Part shown: one piece after another, positions 1 through 5,944 of the stretch
How the letters are laid out: the number at the start of each line of letters is the position of its first letter
Numbering within the stretch: position 1 is the first letter of the stretch
Assembly (NCBI GenBank): GCA_946480125.1
Contig: CAMLIY010000157.1
Location: forward strand, 1-7,337
Direction: 5' to 3'
DNA from: an uncultured Asticcacaulis sp.
GTDB taxonomy: Bacteria; Pseudomonadota; Alphaproteobacteria; Caulobacterales; Caulobacteraceae
DNA: 7,337 nucleotides
Position numbers and translations under genes: made by a program
Notes under the pieces: generated by a model
The model's input: the letters and a program-made list of their open reading frames with translations, nothing else
Told to the model about the DNA's origin: nothing
Databases searched by the model: none

Positions 1-47
1 GACCACCGAGATCTACACTCTTTCCCTACACGACGCTCTTCCGATCT
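1..47 (+). other. Illumina P5/TruSeq adapter remnant (artefact)
   Basis: These bases match, without a mismatch that I can see, the Illumina P5/TruSeq universal adapter lacking its first 11 bases. They run from GACCACCGAG to the adapter's terminal GCTCTTCCGATCT. Genomic sequence begins directly after the final T, at base 48. This is library-preparation sequence left at a contig end, not DNA of the organism. Reading frames, promoters or GC values taken across it have no meaning. It also shows that the assembly stopped here, so nothing is known of the genes to the left. Confidence 0.98.
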
Positions 48-101
48 CTGGCCAGCCTGGCCGCGGCCGGCGCGATTTACCTGCCGCTGCCAGGCGCCTG
101 A
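48..101 (+). CDS. 3' end of an unidentified gene (partial)
   Basis: The last 17 codons of a gene precede the PepSY gene, reading LASLAAAGAIYLPLPGA and then TGA at 99-101. The tail is hydrophobic and alanine/leucine-rich, like the end of a transmembrane helix. The TGA is separated from the next ATG by only two bases, which suggests one operon and translational coupling. In related bacteria a TonB-dependent siderophore receptor and a short membrane protein (for example of the DUF3325 type) often precede this kind of PepSY gene. A small membrane protein would therefore fit, but the fragment is too short to assign to a family. The left boundary is set by the adapter junction, not by biology. I chose this frame because it is open from the junction and stops exactly before the downstream start. 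Confidence 0.5.
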   Translation: MASLAAAGAIYLPLPGA

Positions 102-103
102 CC

Positions 104-1582
104 ATGACCAAATCCCGCACCCTCTGGCCGAAGATGTCTGCCGCCTTCGTGGCGCAGAACCTGACGGGCCACAAGATTCTCGGCCTGGCGGCGGCGGCCG
201 TGCTCTATCTCATCTGCCTGTCGGGCACGGCCACGGTTTTTTATAGCGACATCGAACGCTGGGAAACGGCAAGTGCGCCTGAAGCCGGCGCTTTTAATGC
301 ACAGGCCGTAGCCAGGGCGATGACCGATGTGCGCCAGCATATGCCGAAGCACAGCAAGGAGACGAGTATCTATGCCGCCACCCCGACGCCGGACTATCCG
401 CGTCTGGTGGCCGGTATCGGCGAAGATGTCCGCGTCTACGATTCACGGGGTAATTATGGCGGCGACGGCAGCCATCCGGCCACCCACGGCCTGACCGAAC
501 TGCATTATCAATTCCACCTGCCGTCAACCGTCGGCCTGATCTTTGTCGGCATTACGGGAATCGCCATGATGGCGCTGATACTTGGCGGCCTGCTGGCCCA
601 TCCGCGCATCTTCAAGGACGCCTTCCTTTGGCGGCTCAATGGCACGCCGCGCCTCAATCGCGCCGACCTGCATAACCGCATCGGCGTCTGGGCCTCGCCG
701 TTTCATATCGTCATCGCCCTCACCGGCGCGCTGATCGGCCTGTCGCAGGTCTTCCTGCTGGTGACGGCCCTGACTTTTCACAAGGGCGATACGATTGCCG
801 CCTTCGCACCGGTCTATCCTGATATCGCTGCCAAAACGCATGATGGCCAAGTCGCCCCCGACGCCATCATCAAGGCGCTGGCCACCGTCAAGGCGGCCCA
901 CCCCACGGCCAATCCTAACTATGTCATGATCAACAATGTCGGCAGCGACCACGAGACACTCAGTATCAATGCCGAAATTCCCGACCGGCTGGTCTATGGC
1001 GACGAATGGGAATTCGACGCCAAAGGCAATCTGTCTGGTCAGCAGCATCTGTCCGACGGCGCCGCGGGCCAGCAGGTCTATGCCAGTCTTTACCGCCTGC
1101 ATTTCGGCAATTTCGGTGGCATCTGGGTGCGTTGGGCCTATGTGTGTCTTGGCGCCGGCCTCTGCCTGATCTGCACCACCGGCATGGACATCTGGCTGTT
1201 GAAATCGGCGCAGAAAGGCCGCGCTTATCCGCGCCTGCACAAGGTATGGACCGCCTTCGTCTGGGGCGCGCCCTCCGCCTTGACCCTTGCCACCCTGATG
1301 ACAATAACCGCCGCCATCTCCTTCGTGCCTGTCTTCTGGGGCCTGACTGTGATCCTTTCGCTGACCGGCCTTCTGGTATCTTCGCAATCACGTTTGTCGC
1401 GCATCGGCCGCTATGTTTTTGCGGCCACTCTGCTGGCGCTGGTGATCGGCCACGTCATGCGGTTTGGCACGGCGTCCGTCTCGCAAACAGCCCTTGGCCT
1501 CAATGTCACCTTGCTGTCCCTGGCCGCCGTCACCGCCGGCCTGACGTGGTGGCAAACAAGAAAAAACGCCCCAAGCTTATGA
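104..1582 (+). CDS. PepSY-associated TM helix protein (PiuB/COG3182-like)
   Basis: This 492-residue inner-membrane protein belongs to the PepSY-associated TM family, found with TonB-dependent receptors and linked to iron/siderophore uptake. A family member, FoxB, is a haem-containing siderophore reductase, so reduction and release of ferric iron is a plausible role here (inference). About eight hydrophobic segments are visible, near residues 25-47, 141-165, 196-223, 339-366, 384-406, 408-426, 434-453 and 465-483. The soluble stretches at 51-130 and 230-330 would be the periplasmic PepSY-like parts. Family hallmarks are HKILGL (23-28), LHYQFHLP (133-140), DLHNRIGVW...PF (189-200) and RLHFG (331-335). 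Conserved-looking histidines are H23, H134, H138, H190, H201, H333 and H379. ATG 104 follows the upstream stop by two bases, and only a weak AGG (92-94) is available as ribosome site, so coupling is likely. The general family is clear; the substrate is not. Confidence 0.88.
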   Translation: MTKSRTLWPKMSAAFVAQNLTGHKILGLAAAAVLYLICLSGTATVFYSDIERWETASAPEAGAFNAQAVARAMTDVRQHMPKHSKETSIYAATPTPDYPRLVAGIGEDVRVYDSRGNYGGDGSHPATHGLTELHYQFHLPSTVGLIFVGITGIAMMALILGGLLAHPRIFKDAFLWRLNGTPRLNRADLHNRIGVWASPFHIVIALTGALIGLSQVFLLVTALTFHKGDTIAAFAPVYPDIAAKTHDGQVAPDAIIKALATVKAAHPTANPNYVMINNVGSDHETLSINAEIPDRLVYGDEWEFDAKGNLSGQQHLSDGAAGQQVYASLYRLHFGNFGGIWVRWAYVCLGAGLCLICTTGMDIWLLKSAQKGRAYPRLHKVWTAFVWGAPSALTLATLMTITAAISFVPVFWGLTVILSLTGLLVSSQSRLSRIGRYVFAATLLALVIGHVMRFGTASVSQTALGLNVTLLSLAAVTAGLTWWQTRKNAPSL

Positions 1583-1660
1583 CTTCATTACAGTTTGCCG
1601 CCACATCCGGCATTTAGACCCGATGAAACCTGCCCTATCCCTGAATTCACGTTCAATTAT

Positions 1661-1666
1661 GGGAGG
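1661..1666 (+). promoter_or_regulatory. Strong Shine-Dalgarno site of the 25-codon gene
   Basis: GGGAGG lies five bases before the ATG at 1672. It is the best ribosome site in the window and the main argument that the very short reading frame behind it is translated. The 89-base gap that contains it (1583-1671) shows no clear promoter or terminator, so read-through from the PepSY gene cannot be excluded. Confidence 0.75.
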
Positions 1667-1671
1667 TTTCT

Positions 1672-1749
1672 ATGGGTAAAGGTATTCTGTTATGGCTGCT
1701 GGGGGTGCCGATCCCCGTTATTATTATTCTCGCCCTGCTGTTTCATTGA
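1672..1749 (+). CDS. 25-residue hydrophobic mini-protein (WLLGVPIP type)
   Basis: The ATG at 1672, behind a strong GGGAGG, opens a 25-codon frame that ends with TGA at 1747-1749. The peptide begins MGKGILLWLLGVPIPV and continues with isoleucines, leucines, Ala, Phe and a final His. It is one membrane-spanning stretch with a single positive residue (Lys3) near the N-terminus, suggesting that this end stays in the cytoplasm. The Pro-Ile-Pro in the middle should kink or break the helix. Very similar peptides of this size with an LLWLLGVPIP core are, to my knowledge, common in alphaproteobacteria without known function. The stop lies 14 bases before the next gene's start, so the two are probably co-translated. 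A type I toxin-like peptide is an alternative, but I see no antisense RNA signal. It is shorter than most gene-calling cut-offs and easily missed. Confidence 0.75.
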   Translation: MGKGILLWLLGVPIPVIIILALLFH

Positions 1750-1751
1750 TC

Positions 1752-1755
1752 GGAG
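1752..1755 (+). promoter_or_regulatory. Shine-Dalgarno site fixing the start at 1764
   Basis: GGAG lies eight bases upstream of the ATG at 1764. The same reading frame stays open upstream to an ATG at 1692, but that start lies inside the mini-protein gene and would add 24 residues of a different character (Arg/Tyr-rich). This site supports 1764 as the true start. Confidence 0.6.
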
Positions 1756-1763
1756 CGCATAGA

Positions 1764-2612
1764 ATGGCTCTCCCCGATCCCCTTACCCCGACCGATGGCC
1801 CTAATCTTGAATCGTCGAAATCCGGCATTCATTGGGCCGCTATCCTCGGTGGCGCGGCAGCGGCCGCTTCGATATCCGCCATCCTTCTGCCGCTGGGTTC
1901 CGCCCTCGGTTTTGCCTCGACCTCGGCCTATAATCCCGGTGAAAGCCTGGTGACCTTTACGGCCGGCATGGCGATCTGGCTTGTCGTCATGCAATGGCTC
2001 TCATCCGGCGTCGGCGGTTATATCGCTGGCCGTCTGCGCGTTAAGTGGGCGGATACGCATAGCGATGAAGTCTTTTTCCGCGATACGGCGCACGGCTTCA
2101 TGGCCTGGGCTGTGGCCACTTTATTCACCTTCGTATTCGCCGCTTGTGTGGCCATGGGCGCCGTCAATGCCGGCGTTCAGGCGAGCGCAACGGTTGCTTC
2201 GGGTGCAGCGGCCGGTGCAGCTGGCAATGCCGATGATATGGGCTATTATGCCGATAGTCTTTACCGCACCACGACGCCAACCACGGTGGCTACGACCGCC
2301 GATGTCAGCGCTGAAACCACACGAATCCTGGCCAATAGCGCCAAGACGGGTGTGGTTCCCCCCGCGGATCGGGCTTATCTTGCCTCGCAAGTCGCCGCCC
2401 GCACCGGTGTCTCTCAGGCTGAGGCAGATGCGCGCGTCAATAATACGATCGCCCAGATAGATGCCGCCAAGGCCAAGGTACTCAAGGCCGCCGAAGACGC
2501 CCGCAAGGCCATGATCGCCTTTCATACGGCCCTGTGCATTTCTCTGTTCGTGGGCGCCTTTATCGCCTCTGTCACCGCCGCCATCGGTGGCCGGTTGCGC
2601 GACAACTACTAG
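1764..2612 (+). CDS. Conserved four-helix membrane protein, function unknown
   Basis: This is a 282-residue membrane protein with no function that I can name. It resembles a family of proteobacterial hypothetical membrane proteins with the core pattern WAAILGGAAAAA, WLVVMQWLSSGVGGYIAGR and DEVFFRDTAHGF. Four hydrophobic segments lie near residues 23-52, 62-86, 110-140 and 250-275. Arg/Lys clusters after helix 2 (GRLRVK, 89-94) and helix 4 (GGRLRD, 275-280) place both ends in the cytoplasm by the positive-inside rule. The loop 141-249 is then periplasmic. That loop starts with an Ala/Gly-rich piece, passes through a Thr-rich linker (169-186) and ends in a charged helix (about 203-248). ATG 1764 is preferred over the in-frame ATG 1692, which overlaps the mini-protein gene and has no ribosome site of its own. 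The gene lies 14 bases behind the mini-protein and is followed by a strong terminator, so the two form one unit. Confidence 0.85.
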   Translation: MALPDPLTPTDGPNLESSKSGIHWAAILGGAAAAASISAILLPLGSALGFASTSAYNPGESLVTFTAGMAIWLVVMQWLSSGVGGYIAGRLRVKWADTHSDEVFFRDTAHGFMAWAVATLFTFVFAACVAMGAVNAGVQASATVASGAAAGAAGNADDMGYYADSLYRTTTPTTVATTADVSAETTRILANSAKTGVVPPADRAYLASQVAARTGVSQAEADARVNNTIAQIDAAKAKVLKAAEDARKAMIAFHTALCISLFVGAFIASVTAAIGGRLRDNY

Positions 2613-2637
2613 TTCAAGAGCTTAGGCTTCTAAAATG

Positions 2638-2676
2638 GCCGGCGCTGGATTGACACATCCAGCGCCGGCTTTTTTT
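2638..2676 (+). terminator. Rho-independent terminator
   Basis: A perfect 13-bp, GC-rich stem (2638-2650 with 2657-2669) encloses the six-base loop TGACAC and is followed directly by seven T residues (2670-2676). It starts 25 bases after the membrane protein's stop codon. It ends the transcript of the mini-protein/membrane protein unit and insulates the rhamnosidase gene behind it. Confidence 0.95.
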
Positions 2677-2737
2677 ATTGCCTGGATTAAAACTATGACA
2701 TAGGTATGATGTATTATATATAAACTGGAAACGCCTC
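2677..2737 (+). promoter_or_regulatory. AT-rich promoter/operator region of the rhamnosidase gene
   Basis: Only 20 of these 61 bases are G or C, a sharp contrast to the GC-rich genes on both sides. The stretch lies between a terminator and the rhamnosidase start, so it must hold that gene's promoter. Candidate -10 elements are TATGAT (2705-2710) and TATAAA (2719-2724). ATGACA (2695-2700) sits 18 bases before the second and could act as its -35, but that would leave almost no leader. A perfect inverted repeat CTATG-A-CATAG (2693-2703) and a direct repeat TATGA (2694-2698, 2705-2709) offset by 11 bases could form an operator. The exact promoter cannot be fixed by eye. GGAA (2727-2730) is a weak ribosome site seven bases before the ATG. 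Confidence 0.5.
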
Positions 2738-5700
2738 ATGCCTAAGCTCAACAGACGTCATTTCCTTGCCACGACGGGTTTGGCGGCCGCGGCGACCTCA
2801 GCGTCCGATGTTTTGGCAGCCACCCCTTCTTTTGGTTTGACCGATCTCCGCGCCGAACAGACCACCCAACTGCTGGGCACTCAGGTCCGCGAACCACGAC
2901 TGTCGTGGCGACTGACAGGTTCCGAGCGCGGACTGATGCAGACCAGCTATCGCATTCGCGCTTCCTCGACGCCCGATACCGTAAGGGCAGACCTGTGGGA
3001 TTCCGGCGTCCTCACCGCCAGCGACTGTTTCGACATTCCTTATAAAGGGCGGGCGCTCACATCGATGCAACGGGTCTGGTGGTCGGTCGACATCACCGAC
3101 AATAAGGGCCGCAAAGCTACCGCCGCTACCTGGTTCGAGACTGGCCTGCTCGATCCGGCCGACTGGCGTGCCCAATGGATCATCGCCGAGGACGACCTGG
3201 CCGCCGGTGATCGCGCCGCCGACCTGCAATGGATCTGGTCGCCCAAGGCGCTCGATGACCGGCTGCATGCTTTCCGGCTCGATTTCGACGTCCCGGCCTC
3301 ATTGGTTTCCGCCGAGGTGCTGTTGGCCGGCAAGGACTGGATCAGGGGCGTCTGGGTCAATGAAGAAACCCTGCCCCTGCCCGATCAGCCGGTGCCCAAC
3401 TGGGGCACTTTGGTGCCGGTTCCCGCCAGGCTCAAGCCCGGCAGTAACAGCGTCTGCGTGCTGGTCCAGGCCGAGACCACCGGCTTCTTCCCGGTCGATG
3501 GCGGCGCCTTCGCGGCCCTGATCCGGCTGCACCTCGCCGATGGCACTATCAAACGCTTTGTCAGTGATCCCGACTGGAAGGTGCAGCCCGTGCCACCCGA
3601 AAACTGGTGGGCCGCCGGTTTCGACGCCAGCGGCTGGGCCAATGCGCAAAGATCCGGCTCGGATGCCCAAAATGACCCACGCCCGGCTGAACCGGCCTTG
3701 TACCTGCGCACCGCTTTCACGCCGAAAGGCAAGGTGATCAATGCCCGCCTCTATGCCACGGCGCTCGGCGCCTACGACGCCCGCCTGAACGGTGAGCGCG
3801 TGTCACCCGCCCGTTTGTCACCGGAAATCAGCGTGGCGCGCGACCATATTTTTTACCAGACCTGCGATGTCACCAAACTGATCAAATCCGGCGAAAATGC
3901 TTTCGGCGTCACGGTCGGCGATGGCTGGTACGCCAGCGCCTTCGGCTGGCGACTGGAACGCTACGGCTTCGGTCCCGCCCCGCGCCGACTGCTGGCGCAA
4001 CTCCGGCTCGACTATGCCGACGGCACCTCGGAATGGATCGTGACCGATGAGAACTGGCATATCGGGCCATCGCCCATCGTCACCTCGGAAATTTACAACG
4101 GTGAGGTCTACGATGCGCGTCTGGAAACGCCGGGCTGGGACAAGCCTGGCTTCAAACAGAAGTGGCCCGCTGTCAGGATTGGCGAGGCACCGAAAACGCG
4201 TATTATTGCACAGACAAGCCCCTTGTTGATGCCGGTCGGCAAGCGCCGCGCCGCCAAGATCACCCAGCCGAAGCCCGGAGTCTATGTCTTCGATTTCGGC
4301 CAGAACTTCGCCGGCTGGGCCCGCCTGATGGCCAAGGGCAAGGCTGGCCAGACCGTCACGCTGAAGTTTGCCGAATACCTCAAGGCCGATGGCGAGGTTG
4401 ACCAGGCCAATCTGCGCATGGCCAAATGCCAGGACCATTACACGCTGAGCGGCGACGCCAATGGCGAGGTCTACGAACCGAGCTTCACCTATCACGGCTT
4501 CCGCTATGTCCAGGTCGAGAATTATCCCGGTGTGCCGAAAGCGGCCGATATCGAGGGGATTGTCATCTCCTCGGCCTGCAAGGTGACGGGCGACATGACA
4601 TTCGACTCGGCGCTGATCCAGCAGTTCTGGAACAACGCCATGTGGAGCCAGCGCTCCAACTTCTTTGCCGTGCCGACCGATTGCCCGCAGCGCGATGAGC
4701 GCATGGGCTGGATGGGCGATATTCAGGTGTTCCTCGATGCCGCCGCCTTTAATATGGAGGTCGATCCCTTCATCCGCCACTTCCTGACAGAAGTGCGCGC
4801 CGCCCAGACGCCCGAGGGCGCCTACCCGATCGTGGTGCCGCAGCCCCTCTCCTTCCCTGATATCGTTACGGCCGGCTGGTCGGAGGCTGGCGTCATCCTG
4901 CCATGGACCCTGTGGAAGCGCTATGGCGACACAGCCGTGGTCAACGAGAACTGGGACGCCATGACGGCGTGGATGGATTATCTGCTCAGGCACAATCCGG
5001 ACTATATCTGGCGCCATGAACGCGGGCTCGATCTTGGCGACTGGCTGTCGGTCGATGCCGTCAAGCCGGATGATGAAACAACACCGCGCATCCTCTGCGC
5101 CACCGCCTACTGGGCCTATTGCGCCGACCTGATGACCGACATGGCCAGGGCCACCGGCCGCGCCGATCTGGCGGCAAAATACCAAAACCTGCGCGCCAAA
5201 ATCGGCACGGCCTATGCGAAAGAATTTATCGACGCCAACGGCACGGCTGGCAATGGCAGCCAGACCTCACAGGTGCTTTCCCTGCACTTCAACCTGGTGC
5301 CCGCCGATCGCATCGCCGGCGCCTCGAAAGTGCTGGCCGATGAGATCAGGGGCCGCGGCATGAAGCTGTCGACCGGCTTCCTCGGCACGCCCTACCTGCT
5401 CGATGCGCTCGCCGATACCGGCCAACTGGAGGTCGTCTCCGGACTTCTATTGCAAACCCAGAAGCCATCGTGGGGCTATATGCCCCTGCACGGCGCCACC
5501 ACCATGTGGGAACGCTGGGACGGCGACACCGGCGACCTGGCGATGAACAGCTACAATCACTATGCCTATGGCGCGGTCTGCGGCTTCATGTACCGCCGCC
5601 TGGCCGGGCTATCTCCCGCCTCGGCCGGCTTTCGCACCCTGCGCGCCGAACCCATCTACCTGCCGAAGGCCGGCATGGTCAGCGCCACCTATGACTCATG

Positions 5701-5923
5701 CCTCGGCCGAATGGCCGGCCGCTGCGAAGGCGATGCCGCCGGTCTCAAGCGCTATGACCTGACCGTGCCACCCAATGCCACGGCGGAGGTCATCCTGCCC
5801 ACGGGCGTCTGGCGCGAGAGCGGCAAGGCACTCGATGCTCATGGCGATATCCGCAACCTGCGCCGGTCGGGTGGCAAGGTCAGTTTCGAGGTGGGTTCAG
5901 GGCGCTATCGCTTTAGTGTTTAA
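2738..5923 (+). CDS. GH78 alpha-L-rhamnosidase, Tat-exported
   Basis: This glycoside hydrolase of 1061 residues, full length for its family, releases terminal alpha-L-rhamnose from glycans or plant glycosides by an inverting mechanism. A twin-arginine signal (NRRHFL, 5-10, then a hydrophobic stretch) with likely cleavage after VLA (25-27) directs the folded enzyme to the periplasm or beyond. The domain order is: Ig/Fn3-like 32-142; a first beta-sandwich like the CBM67/D domain of SaRha78A, 148-315; a second beta-sandwich, about 320-490; a concanavalin-like domain with YVFDFGQNFAGWAR, 500-617; the (alpha/alpha)6 catalytic barrel, 622-957; and a C-terminal beta domain, 959-1061. The family signature PTDCPQRDERMGWMGD (646-661) holds the presumed general acid E654. 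GATTMWERWD holds the presumed base E925. G767-D768-W769 is a further active-site motif. The gene stands alone between a terminator and a convergent gene, with no rhamnose catabolism genes in view. Exact substrate unknown. Confidence 0.95.
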   Translation: MPKLNRRHFLATTGLAAAATSASDVLAATPSFGLTDLRAEQTTQLLGTQVREPRLSWRLTGSERGLMQTSYRIRASSTPDTVRADLWDSGVLTASDCFDIPYKGRALTSMQRVWWSVDITDNKGRKATAATWFETGLLDPADWRAQWIIAEDDLAAGDRAADLQWIWSPKALDDRLHAFRLDFDVPASLVSAEVLLAGKDWIRGVWVNEETLPLPDQPVPNWGTLVPVPARLKPGSNSVCVLVQAETTGFFPVDGGAFAALIRLHLADGTIKRFVSDPDWKVQPVPPENWWAAGFDASGWANAQRSGSDAQNDPRPAEPALYLRTAFTPKGKVINARLYATALGAYDARLNGERVSPARLSPEISVARDHIFYQTCDVTKLIKSGENAFGVTVGDGWYASAFGWRLERYGFGPAPRRLLAQLRLDYADGTSEWIVTDENWHIGPSPIVTSEIYNGEVYDARLETPGWDKPGFKQKWPAVRIGEAPKTRIIAQTSPLLMPVGKRRAAKITQPKPGVYVFDFGQNFAGWARLMAKGKAGQTVTLKFAEYLKADGEVDQANLRMAKCQDHYTLSGDANGEVYEPSFTYHGFRYVQVENYPGVPKAADIEGIVISSACKVTGDMTFDSALIQQFWNNAMWSQRSNFFAVPTDCPQRDERMGWMGDIQVFLDAAAFNMEVDPFIRHFLTEVRAAQTPEGAYPIVVPQPLSFPDIVTAGWSEAGVILPWTLWKRYGDTAVVNENWDAMTAWMDYLLRHNPDYIWRHERGLDLGDWLSVDAVKPDDETTPRILCATAYWAYCADLMTDMARATGRADLAAKYQNLRAKIGTAYAKEFIDANGTAGNGSQTSQVLSLHFNLVPADRIAGASKVLADEIRGRGMKLSTGFLGTPYLLDALADTGQLEVVSGLLLQTQKPSWGYMPLHGATTMWERWDGDTGDLAMNSYNHYAYGAVCGFMYRRLAGLSPASAGFRTLRAEPIYLPKAGMVSATYDSCLGRMAGRCEGDAAGLKRYDLTVPPNATAEVILPTGVWRESGKALDAHGDIRNLRRSGGKVSFEVGSGRYRFSV

Positions 5924-5926
5924 TCG

Positions 5927-5943
5927 CGCCTGACCTTCAGGTG
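5927..5943. terminator. Weak hairpin between convergent genes
   Basis: Only 21 bases separate the stop codons of the rhamnosidase and ligase genes. They include a short inverted repeat, CCTGA (5929-5933) and TCAGG (5937-5941), with loop CCT. On the + strand it extends to seven pairs including one G-U. No T-run follows on either strand, so it is a poor intrinsic terminator. It may only mark the 3' ends or act with Rho. Confidence 0.25.
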
Positions 5944-5944
5944 A

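Noticed and set aside
524..1387. Antisense open frame of 287 codons opposite the PepSY gene
   Set aside because: The composition is that of a shadow frame, rich in Gly, Arg, Asp and Gln. It shows no membrane or enzyme motif and runs opposite a well-supported family protein.
1596..1612. Hairpin TGCCG/CGGCA after the PepSY gene as a terminator
   Set aside because: The stem is only five pairs with a seven-base loop and three T residues. This is not enough to call an intrinsic terminator.
1625..1653. EcfG-like stress promoter (GAAAC ... CGTT) before the mini-protein gene
   Set aside because: The first element deviates from GGAAC, and the spacing is 20 bases instead of about 16-18. The match is too weak to claim.
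3818..5185. Long antisense open frame (455 codons) inside the rhamnosidase gene
   Set aside because: It lies wholly opposite a gene with clear GH78 motifs. Its protein is Gly/Ala/Asp/His-rich without family features, and it has no ribosome site. It follows from GC-biased third codon positions.
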